This document shows, in pieces, positions 24,058 to 34,600 of a stretch of 64,000 nucleotides of DNA. The DNA lies in contig CAJFCV020000004.1 in NCBI GenBank assembly GCA_904066235.2, forward strand, positions 8,494,001 to 8,558,000, read 5' to 3'. The notes under the pieces were generated by a model that did no database searches, had not been told where the DNA came from, and saw nothing but the letters and a program-made list of their open reading frames with translations. Each line of letters starts with the position of its first letter. Position 1 is the first letter of the stretch. A program made the translations under genes and the position numbers. This DNA is from Bursaphelenchus xylophilus. Its lineage: Eukaryota > Nematoda > Chromadorea > Rhabditida > Aphelenchoididae.

Positions 24058-25024
24058 TTAGCAGACTGTCATTACAGCTCTTCCTCCATCAACTTTGAGA
24101 AGTTCACCGGTTGTGAATGATGAGTCTTCAGTGGCCAAAAAGGCGATGGCTTTTGCTGTTTCTTCAGGGTTTCCGACCCTTCCCAAGGGATGAGTGAACT
24201 CGCTTCTTTTCAGATACTAAACGAACATTTTGTCAGCATTGCCATTCGAGTTTTGCTTACAGCTTGATAAGTGTCCTCCGTGATTCCGGATCGACGCTGG
24301 ATCTCGCTGTAGATAACTCCTGGACTAAAATACGGTTATTTATTTACATCAAATGACAAAATCGCCTTACTTGACTGAATTGACCCGAACTCCTTTTGGC
24401 GCCAGCTCCATGGCCAAACATTTTGTGAATTGGTCCAAAGCCGCCTTAGACATGCAATAATAAAAACTTTCGGGGATTGCGTTGGTTCCACAGACACTGC
24501 TGACATTGACAATAGTCCCTTTGGACTTTATTAGATGTGGAAGAGCGACTTTGGTCAAACGAACCACTCTATAATTATTTGGATGAGTAATTATGGCGAT
24601 ATTCCGTTATAAAAAATACAGTAGCCTTCCGTCCTAACATTTCCATCAATTTGCCGATCAAAGTCGTCCAAATCATCCCGAGCTTCTTCCAACGTTCCTA
24701 GAACCAACATTCCAGCATTATTTACGAGCGAATCTATCTGGCCGAAGGTCGAGATCGCATGTTCGACTATTTTCTTGGCAGTGGAGGGCTCTGTTAGATC
24801 TCCAAGAACATAGGTTACCTGAAATAAGTAAGGATCCTAATGCATATTGCACTACTTACTTCCGAAGCTCCATGTTGTTTGCATTCGTCCACAACTTCTT
24901 TCATGGCCTCAGCATTCCGTCCAGTAAGGACTAATCTCCATTTTCGTTTGGCCATTTCGAAAGCTGCTCCCTTGCCAATTCCTGAAGTGGCTCCAGTAAT
25001 AATCATCACTTTAGAACCCGTCAT
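24058..25024 (-). CDS. Classical short-chain dehydrogenase/reductase, copy 2
   Basis: Exons 25024-24860, 24818-24620, 24566-24371, 24324-24261 and 24216-24058 close to 260 residues. It keeps [23 protein letters not shown], the Ser of VSSVCGT and the catalytic [13 protein letters not shown]. It lacks the intron that copy 1 has just after the CGTHA block (one continuous exon here). The exon 2 donor is odd: where copy 1 has a GT donor, this copy reads AC/GGAAGG. My model instead uses a GT at 24619-24618 with an acceptor shifted by 2 nt, adding about four residues (NVRTEGYLVRL). An in-frame ATG upstream at 25135 would add 37 residues; I prefer the start that matches the paralogue. Confidence 0.87.
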
Positions 25025-25611
25025 CTTCGTTTTTAGCGGCACTGATCTGTTTGGCTGAATTGAAAATGTTTTTAAAAGTGTTTTTCCAAAAACGGAGATC
25101 ATAAAAGCACGCATGTTGCAAGGGCCTGATAACAAGCTTGTTTACAATTGATAAAATCCAAACGAATACTCAAATTAAAACACGATTTTTGAGTCACTGC
25201 GTCAGCCAGCAGTGGGGCCCGGTCTTAGGAAAAAATCGATTTTGAGATTTTTGGCGTAAAATAGTCGGTAGCACTTGTGGAAGAAAAGCTAAAAATATTT
25301 TTTCCCAATTATGCCCGGAAGGCATATTTTTTTACAAAATACGTTTTTATACTTCGAAGCCTCTGGAGGCCGATGTGATCCGACAACAGAGATCAAACCT
25401 GGCATACAGGGGTTTTTGACATCCAGGAATCTGAACATCGAAGCCTTTTTACCGTCAAATTACTGTAAGATGGTCATACTGTAATCCGGTCGGTAAAAAT
25501 CGACCATAACTTCTTTAGATCAAAAATGCCACAGGATTTTATTGCAGATTCGGAATCAGCATAAAATTCTGCTTCGGATACATGTAAAATATGTTCAAAA
25601 TTCCGTGGCCC

Positions 25612-25684
25612 AACCTCTATAGTATAGTGGTTGTGTGCCAGGATTATCAATCTGGCGACCCAGGTTCGATTCCCGGTGGCTGCA
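25612..25684 (+). pseudogene. tRNA-like sequence, left arm (pol III A and B boxes)
   Basis: The A box TAGTATAGTGG (25620-25630) and B box GGTTCGATTCC (25663-25673) match the internal pol III promoter consensus at proper spacing. Between them a stem of GCCAGG with TCTGGC resembles an anticodon arm, with TTATCAA as the loop core. The bases where acceptor strands should be (ACCTCTA and TGGCTGC) do not pair, and the loop is too long. It is therefore a decayed or derived tRNA, like the head of a SINE, rather than a working tRNA gene. Confidence 0.7.
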
Positions 25685-26504
25685 AATGGCAGAAAATGGA
25701 CTATAAAAGGGCGGAAACTTGGAAAAAAGGGAAAATAAATTACAGAAAATCAATTTTATGCTACTTAGGACCAGTTTGAAAGTTTTTGCAAGAATTCCGC
25801 ATAAATTACGGTTTTTATGGAAAACGTCTTATAGCTTGCCGGAAAGTGGAGCAATCTGGTTAAAATTTACAGAAGAGGTTACTGAGGCTTCCTACTACGA
25901 AATAAGTCCATTTCTGCTTATTTCGTTAAATTTTTGGGATAGCCTGGGGTTTCTTTCAAATTCGGGATTTTAAGAAGGCGAGCTGCGGTCGAGGTTTATC
26001 GAACGGAACAATATTTGACCAAAAAGTCATATAAGATTCACAAAAAGTCATATAAGATTCCCTAACAGCACCGGGACCGCACAGCTTGCAAAACTTAGGC
26101 CGTCTTGCGTATCCCACAAAAAAAGGCTCCTTTGGTGGACGCTCTAATGATAAATCTACATGAAGACTCAGTTGATAAGGAACAGAGGCTAAATTACGGG
26201 ACTGTAAAATGCGTGCTTCCATCTGAAAACCAAATAATTGTTTTATTTTGTTTTGTATTACATTAATCGGCGGATATGATGAATATTGCATAGCACGCGT
26301 TATGTACATTCACCACAACCCTTTAGTTGCCATTTGAGGCGATCTTACGAATGCTGTGAGGCGTTTTCCATAAAAACTGTAATTTATGCGGAATTCCTGC
26401 AAAAACTTTTAAACTGGTCTTAAGTAGCATAAAATTAATTTTCTGTAATTTATCTTCCCCTTTTTCCAAGTTTCCGCCCTTTTATAGTCCATTTTCTGCC
26501 ATTT

Positions 26505-26576
26505 GCAGCCACCGGGAATCGAACCTGGGTCGCCAGATTGATAATCCTGGCGCACAACCACTATACTATAGAGGTT
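26505..26576 (-). pseudogene. tRNA-like sequence, right arm (pol III A and B boxes)
   Basis: This is the mirror copy of the segment at 25612-25684, with the A box at 26568-26558 and B box at 26525-26515, both unchanged. It differs in the anticodon-arm flank (GTGCGCC here, GTGTGCC in the left arm), which lets the stem extend by one pair. Retention of both boxes in both arms means each could in principle fire pol III transcription into the element's centre. Confidence 0.68.
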
Positions 26577-27002
26577 GGGCCACGGAATTTTGAACATATT
26601 TTACATGTATCCAAAGCAGAATTTTATGCTGATTCCGAATCTGCAATAAAATCCTGTGGCATTTTTGATCTAAAGAAGTTACCGTCGATTTTTATCGACC
26701 GGATTACAGTATGACCATGTTACGGTAATCTGACGGTAAAAAGGCTTCGATTTTCAGATTCCTGGGTGTCAAAAACCCCTGTATGCCAGGTTTGATCCCT
26801 GTTGTCGGATCACATCGGCCTCCAGAGGCTTCGAAGTATAAAAACGTATTTTGTAAAAAAATATGCCTTCCGGGCATAATTGGGCAAAAATATTTTTAGC
26901 TTTTTTTCCACAAGTGCTACCAACCATTTTAAGCCAAAAATCTCAAAATCGATTTTTTCCTAAGACCACCGCTGGTGCCCTGACTCAAAAATCGTGTTTT
27001 AA

Positions 27003-27440
27003 ATACAATTTTATTGACTTTATAAACAGGCAGAGAAATAACAACAGTATTCAAATTAGAGTCCAGTAGTAATATTCAGTATGATTCAGAGTTTTGGTGG
27101 GCCAAAAAATATGTTACATCTGATATGTTTGAATTTGATGACTAATATGTATGATCATTGAAGCAAAAAATATCTTTGATGATGATTGTTATCAGTGTTC
27201 CAAGTTTATGGCATACCCCAAGAGCATTTTTCAGGAAGCGGCTTTGCGATTTCCGACCCGTTTCCAGAGTTTTTACCTCAACGGTAAAAAACAAGCAATG
27301 CCGATTTACGACGCCGATATTCGCCACGATATCGTGCAATATCCGCTCATTTATCACGGCGGAAAGGGAAAATAACAATTGACCTGGATTTATAAAAGCA
27401 CCTCGATCTCTAAAACAATATTAGTAGAAGACGTTTGGTG
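27003..27440. other. Upstream region of the secreted-protein gene, open in three frames
   Basis: Between 27142 and 27382, about 225-240 nt are free of stops in two forward frames and one reverse frame, and slightly GC-richer than the flanks. No frame resembles a known family and I see no splice partners. It may simply be the promoter region of the downstream gene. Confidence 0.35.
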
Positions 27441-28445
27441 ATGCTTCGGGTTGTCACTTGTGTTCTTCTGGTTGTCGGGCTGGGCTTGGCTTTGGAGGTG
27501 CCAGCGGGTCTGCGGCCGGCCAAAGCTGTCGGGGAAAGCGAGGAGAAAATTGTGCCGGCAACTAATGAGGTGAGGTTGGCCTGGATTTAATCTTTGAGGC
27601 TAATACTCGGGCTTCTTACAACAAAAATTTCAGCAACCAACAGCACCAAGCAATGCCCGTCCTCCACCTAATTTGTCGCTGAGATCAAGACATGTTGCCG
27701 CCCAAAACTCGCCCTCCGAATCGCAAGATGGTGAGCCAAATCATTCTGAGGTAAGTCGGGGACTTAGTATATTTAGTAAAAGTGATCGCTTAATGACAGA
27801 ATTTGGCTTACCTTGCCTTCTTTCAGGCTGAATTCAAAGAGCCAGTAGTCTTTACCAAGTCCAAGGGCGCCAAGAAACAAGAAAAGGCGAAGCCCGCCTT
27901 CAAGCCAGTTGAGCCAGCACCATCCGCGTCCAAACTCCCTCGAGTCACGGTACGTATTGGACCCAAGGGCGCACAAAGGTCTATACCGGTGTTGCCCGCA
28001 ATTAATATCCGATTCCACACGCCCGAGGAAATCTCCAACGCGGAATTTGAATAAAGAAACAACCGTTGCAACGTGGGCTTTTTATTCCCTGCATGGTCCT
28101 CGCAAAACATGAACTCGTTGGAATAAACGTTGATAAAGTGTGTTGATTTCAGGGACCACCGCCTCCTAGCGGCAACTACGGAGTGAATACCATTCTCCAG
28201 ACCAACCTGGTCGACTCTAAAGGTCGGATTATCAAGGGAGTTAGCTCTGTGCCCATCAGAGTCCCATCTACCGAAGAATTAAAGAATGCCAAACCAAGGT
28301 GAGTACGCTACACTGACATGACCACCTCGCTTCTTGAAATTACCTGCTATTTTTGCATTGCAGCCGCGCCACCGCCTCTCAAGTGGAAACCGAGGCCGAC
28401 AAGGTTGTCCCAGTCGAGTTCGGGCGCTCTCAGCCAGCCATCTAG
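27441..28445 (+). CDS. Small secreted Pro-rich protein with two alternative C-termini
   Basis: Shared exons 27441-27569 and 27634-27750 encode a signal peptide (MLRVVTCVLLVVGLGLALE) and a Pro/Ser-rich spacer. Exon 3 starts at 27827. Form A splices at a GTACGT donor (exon ends 27949) to 28153-28298 and 28364-28445, 198 residues in frame. Form B reads through that donor to a TAA at 28052-28054, 157 residues, with an AATAAA (28050-28055) overlapping the stop. Both forms keep frame. The two alternative tails resemble each other: INIRFHTPEEISNAE in B and VPIRVPSTEELKNAK in A, suggesting an internal duplication. AATAAA at 28466 would end form A. I do not recognise the family. Confidence 0.78.
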
Positions 28446-28621
28446 ATCTTAAGACCATATACTTTAATAAATCTGTCTTTACATAATCATATATCTGATA
28501 TAACTATACAAAATACAACGAGAAAAATTTTGCGTATGTTGGTTAAAATGGCACTAGAGAAGGTGTTTGTCAAGAGAGTTGCGTCACGACTAGGTACAGA
28601 TACAATGCGGATATGCTTCGT

Positions 28622-31600
28622 TCAAATCTTGGTGATCTCCTGGTAGTCACCGAAGAACCGTTGGATGGATTCCATGGAGCGTCGGGCTTCCGATCGCACT
28701 TGCTGATCTTCGTCTTGTTTAGCAACAATGTCAAGAAGTTCGATCGTGCTGTCAAGCTTAAGTACAGAGATTAGAATGGGTGACAATAGGACAAATATAG
28801 TAGAGTGAAAAAGAAATCTCGTATACCTTTAACACAGCCAATGCCCGGCATGCTCCCATCCTCGATTCGGGCTGGCGATGCTCCAGAAGACTGCAGAAAC
28901 TTCCAGCCAGATCGTTCCTCAAGCCATCGGAGGCGTAGTTAAGATAGCGCTCTGAAAGCACCAAACATTATAAGATCAACAGTTCCAAATGAAAATTGCT
29001 TTCAAATCTCATAGCCGCATGGTTAATAGTTCAGTTATAGACCTACCAACAGCTATACAACAGTCCCTGTTCTCAGACAACAGCACTTTTCCAACGAACC
29101 GCAAACTCTCCAATGGTGGTACAATTGGCACCTTCCGAAGTCGATCCATGACGTCTCTGACCAAATTTATGTTGTTTGATTCGAGTGAAGACGTAATAAA
29201 AGCTGAAATGTCAATTATAACAATTTTTCTTTCAGGCTTTGTTATAAGTATGAAAGATGACATTTTGCTTACCTTCATGCGCCAGGTTCTCCACGAACGG
29301 TCCCATTAATTTGCCTTGGAAGAGGGATGTGAATTCAAACACGCTGACCATATTATCACTCTCTGTAATTTTGTTGCCCATCAAGTCCATCAACGAGTCC
29401 GCCACTCGCTCCACCAACTTGGGATAACAATTCTCAACGATCGGGGTCATAAATGAGATCAGATTCATCCTTAATCTTTCCGCCGGGACCATGATCGTCC
29501 CCTGAACCGCTCTCGCTGTCGATATCCAAACATCTTGTTGATCCGTGGTGGCTCCCAACTCTCTCAACAACATGACCACATTGATCGGATTGGGAAGTTG
29601 GTCGGCGATTTTGAGCATCTCATCCAACGCCAGCGTGGTCTGCTCGATCTGATTCAACAGTAATCCCAGCTGATATTCGAAGGGTCCTTTTTGTTTCTGT
29701 AGATCCGATAGCAAGTCAAGAGCTTGTTTAGTATGATGTTCTAGACACAAATCAAGTTCATGATTCCCAGTGGCGGTAGATTCTTTTCGATGAGAATCTG
29801 GCGAAGACCCAACCGTCGATGGTTGTCTCGAAAGTAAGGCGCCCTCATTGTAGGCTCCAAAGAATCGGTCGTATTCATTGTCTAATACGATTCCCAGACT
29901 CTTTCTTCGCTCTTTGAACTGCTTGAACCTTCGTTGAGCCGGGCCTCGACTCGCTGTGCCACCGAAACTCCCTTCTTGCCGATGATTATAGGGCGAGGTG
30001 TTCTGCCGCAGACTGTCAATTCCACTGTCATTCTCAAACACTGGCAAAGGCTCGTCGAGTTCATCACTCAGGGTTGAAGGAGAATGCTGGATATGATACA
30101 TGGAAGCCCTCTTGTTCAACCTATTCAGATTTCCAGTCGATCTTCGCGAACAGGAACGAGATTGTTCCAGCAAAACAGCTCGATTCAACTTGACCAACGC
30201 CTCCCAATTGAGCATACAACTCTCGAATGTTGCCAACTCTGCGTATTCTTGGCATCTCAATGGAACCAACGCCGCTCTCACTTTATCCATCAGATCCAAA
30301 ATGTTGTCAGCCACTCGGCAAGATTGTTTTTGGCTGGTCATCGACGAGACGCCAGATGAATCATCGGAATCAGTCATGCTGGTGGCTGGACGAGACATTG
30401 TTCCGCCTTCTTGCTTATTTTTATGCTCATTCGTGGCCAAATGATGCATGGAAATGGAGCGGGCCCAGTTCTCCTCCTCCAATCCCTGTTTTGTCAACAT
30501 ATACGTGCCCAAATGCGGCTTAGGCTGACGAGTGTTATATGTTGAGGTTCGGTTGGGAAGGCCTTCCGACTGATTGTACTTGTGATGATATTTATCCGTG
30601 AGGCCGGTCAGCTAAAACAAACGGTTTTTTAGTATTAAAAAGTAGACTATTCACGAATTTAATCAAAATCCTTACATCATCAATAGCTGGTATACTCTTT
30701 GACAGGTCCTTATAAACAGAGTCCAGAATAGTTGTGGAGGACCTCCAGTTCTTCTGATCCTTTAGCTGCTGAGAACGCCCCCGTTTCTTTTCGCGTAGAC
30801 AGACTTTTATCGGTGGTTCTCCGGCCTTCTCATTTCCATTGTCAACCGATCCATTCCTTGTCATGGCCAAGGAAAGACTTCGATTTACGGGGTTGAACTG
30901 TGGAGCACCGTAGTTCGGCTGTTGATTCATGTTCTTGGAGGTCATTAGTGGTCTACAAAAAGACTTTGTTTGATTGAAAACAGATTTAGACTATCACGGG
31001 GGAGTAATTAGAACTTACAGCCAGGAAACGACCATCTGAAGTTTCAAACTGCCCAAGGAATTCAAATTCATCGTCACCAATTGAGGCTGAGGTGAGAAGA
31101 ATTTAGTGGGATCGAACGATTTCTCCGCCAGTTTCACCGATCGTATCAGACGAACTTCCGTGACCTTGACCATAATCGGATGATCTGGGTAGCAAGTGAA
31201 ATTATGGCCGGGACTATCCCATCGTTGCGCGCGATCCGGCTGCGTTTTGCCTCGGGTTTTCCATTTCTGCGAGCCATGCTTCACGGAGACTTCGAAAATA
31301 TCGCCGGAGGCAAGACGAGCAAACCCGATGATGGCTAAAAATTTATGGATGAGATTTGCGTTTAGACAGAGTGATAGAAGACAAATTTACATGTAAAAAT
31401 GTAACAAATCCTCACCTTTGACCTCAACATTCAGCCGCCCAACCAGGCCATCCAACTCGGCCTCGATGGCGTTCATTTCGGCCGTATTCAAGACTGCCAA
31501 GTGGGAGTCGCCGACAGCTTGGCCTGAAAAAAACGAATATCACAAATTACAAGTGTCATCGGGAGATTATCTTCAAACCCCGTCAAGATTTCAATTAAAA

Positions 31601-34600
31601 TCGCTCAAACATTTTCGCAAAATTTTGACGGAAAACAATAAAATCTGAAGTGGAGGGAAACTTGAAGGGGAAGAGGAGCGAGGAGGAAAGTAGCGGCGAC
31701 TCTCGTCTCCAGTCAGCGCGCAGATAACGAGGCCCAGGTGAAACGCGAGTTAAGCGCGAGGAGTTGAGAAGGCGTTGAGGGCGTTGACGTTTTTTTTGGA
31801 CGCACAGAATATACGAAAACAAACCTTTACGGTGCGCGGTTTAAACCCCGAACAAACAAATATTCTCGGTCGAGAATATAGGCGAGCCGAAGCCGACTAC
31901 GGCTATGGCAAAAGACGGCGGGGTTAAGTGGCTGTGGCAAGAGACGATCGGCGAGAAAAGTTTGGCGAAAAACAGTGGGGTTACCTCAAGAGCGGGCGGA
32001 GGAATCGCAGGGTTAGCCCAGGTTTTTGGGGCTTTACGCGTGCCGTTTCCCATGTTTGCGCTCAAATTAATATGACAAAATGTTTGCAGAACCGTAAAGG
32101 ACGGTCGAGGAAGTGCGATTAATCCGAGTGATGACATAAAAGGCAGGAGAATTTGAATTAAATCGGTCATGGAGATGGTCGTTTTGGGAAAACTAGAACA
32201 TATCCGATGTTGCAAAAACAATATTGGATCAATATTGTTTTTTATCCTTAAATGTTCATCCTCCAATCACTATCCATCAGCGTAAATTTTCGAGTACAAA
32301 AAACCGTTTCCCACGCTCTTTGCCCGAGGGTTTGGGGTCATTCTTCGAATAGATTGGGCCCTTTGTTTGCATTGTCTAAAATCGCCGATTAACAGGCGTT
32401 TTATTCAATTTCGCACTCATGTAATTCGAGCTCCAAACACAGTAAAGCAAGGTAAACGAACAAGATGTGTGAAGGGGAGCCCGAAAAAACAAGAATTCAA
32501 GGCTGATGGCACCCTACAATTAGCCATAAAAGAAATACAAAAACAAGAATTCGGACAGGTAATTACAGATGCTTACTGTTGAATTTTGAAAAGATTTCAA
32601 TCCGAAAGGAACAAATTATTTCACTGTAAAAGGGTAAGCAATGTGCTGTAATTAAAGAGAGATGATTGACACGTGATTCATCTTCTAAATAGATTAACTT
32701 TGTTTTGGCAGATGTCAATGGAGGATGTGTAATAATAACTAATGAATATTATAAGAGAAAAGAAAGGATGAATCGTCACAATGTTTTATTACAACTTGTT
32801 AGAAAACAAGTTGTAATAAAGCAGGGCATTACATTGCTTTGTTATTGTCGATTTAATAATGTGGAATGGGGAAGTTGCCTATCAGCATCTTTAAGATGAG
32901 TTAGCTACTAAAAAGACCCTCTGGCTATCCGTTAATGAGATCTAGAAGGCATTTCAACCTATTGACTAAAATTTTTTAGGATTACTGTCAAAGCAACAAC
33001 TTTAATTTGCCCAGAAAAATCCTTGCCGAAATGAAATTCCCAGTTAAAGGTACAGTAAGTTATAAAAAAACGTTTTGCAACATTACATACGCCTCTCAAA
33101 TTTCACCCCCAAGACGGCTAAAGATGTTCGAAACCGGCCTCCCTCGACCGTTCATTTATTTATCTGAACCAAGATCGGAGGCAAATTATGAGCGAACACT
33201 TCTGTTTCTTCTCTCTTTTTTGTGTATGGGGGGACACTGTGCAGATCAGCAAAAGATTAATCTCGGAACGGGAGGAAATTAAAGACGATCAAAAATTATT
33301 TCTCGAAGCGGCGATAATCAAGAGGATTACTGGGTGGGAAACTGTTTAAGATGGGGGATTACAAGAGTGCGAAAGTATGGAAATAACAAGGAACCATGTT
33401 TTAATTGTGGTGGATATAAAAATAGCTAGTGAAACGATCATCAATGGACGTATTTTACATAGGACAGAGTTGTCTCAATAAATAAATTTTAGCCCTAACT
33501 TCAAGCCCCCATAATAACAACCTCTACCTAACTCCTGTTATGCCGTAATAACCCTTTCCATATTTGCATAATATTTCCCCTTTTCGCCCCACTCCCTAAT
33601 AGCCCCCTCCCACTGCAAAATGTTCATAAATCGAGGAATGCGCGACATCCAGCCATAGTATTGTCATGACAACCGCATCAGGCATGAACAAGTCCGAATG
33701 GATCGATGCCGATTTTAATCGCTTCCGAAATCGTTTTTATAATGTGTTCATTTCCACACGGCGCCCGTTTCGTCTGTTTTTTGGGGTTTAGAAGATATGT
33801 ATTTACTCTGTTTTGTAAACGATGACATGAAGTGCGGGATGCGCAAGACGGAGTTCAGAGAGTGCAAAAGATTGGGGGATTTGAAAAAAAATTGTAAGGG
33901 GGGTTGTAAAGGAAATGCCTAACGAAATTGATCACTAAGCTCATGGAAAATACTAAAATCTATTAAAAATATCAGTCAAAACGGCAAGAAGTGCTCTATT
34001 CTGTTAAAAAATCACGATTCGATCAACCGGCCATTCTCAATCCCCTTTCTCACTATTCTGTCCACAAAACCCACAAGCATTTGAAAATATAACCTTTTTT
34101 CCAGAGCCCTGTTCCTTTTTTTACAGTGCGGCATTTAAAGACGCGACCGATCGGAATGCGCGGACCCAGGTATGCCCTCTCCCCCTCACTCAAAGCAAGA
34201 CGGTCCCGAAAAGGCGGCGGAGGTCTCGGCTTTTATATGCAAATGAGGGACAGAGGTCACGAGATGATACGAGGTCGGAGGCTGATAGGTAACCTATATT
34301 CATAACCCAGTCATCCGATGAGCCATCTTTTGGGGAGTGGACAGTGAGGGAAAACTGAATAAATTTTGAGAAAAACGACTTTAAAAAATAAATAGGCGGT
34401 CTGGGAAAGACAGTAGTCAGTTAAATGGCCGGCTAGAATACAGTGCGCCCAATGAGTCAACGATTTTTATTTCACAACAAGAAAAACAGCGAAAACATTG
34501 GTTGTAACATATCAGACTGAGCGAAATCACGTGCCTTAACAGCTTTCTATGTAATTGAAATAAAATTCAAAGTGCACATCGGCAGTAATATACAGTAACT

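Larger units (their letters stand above)
25175..27002. mobile_element. Fold-back element 4, 1.83 kb, carrying tRNA-like sequence in both arms
   Basis: The arms run about 25175-25832 and 26345-27002, reverse complements of each other with scattered differences and small indels. The outermost bases read TTAAAACACGATTTTTGAGT inward; the duplicated TTAA could be a target site duplication as in TTAA-inserting transposons, though the repeat symmetry makes this ambiguous. Each arm contains a tRNA-like segment with A and B boxes. The central spacer of about 510 bp is unique and has no recognised gene. Mirrored open frames of 62 codons in the arms overlap the tRNA-like part and are not convincing genes. 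Confidence 0.87.

Noticed and set aside
25612..25684. A functional tRNA gene
   Set aside because: A and B boxes are good, but the acceptor strands do not pair and the anticodon loop is oversized.
25591..25779. A 62-codon protein from the fold-back arm
   Set aside because: It overlaps the tRNA-like segment and is mirrored in the other arm; no family.
32367..33282. Nested genes inside the RIPOR intron
   Set aside because: Several 60-90 codon frames occur but none has splice partners or a recognisable domain.
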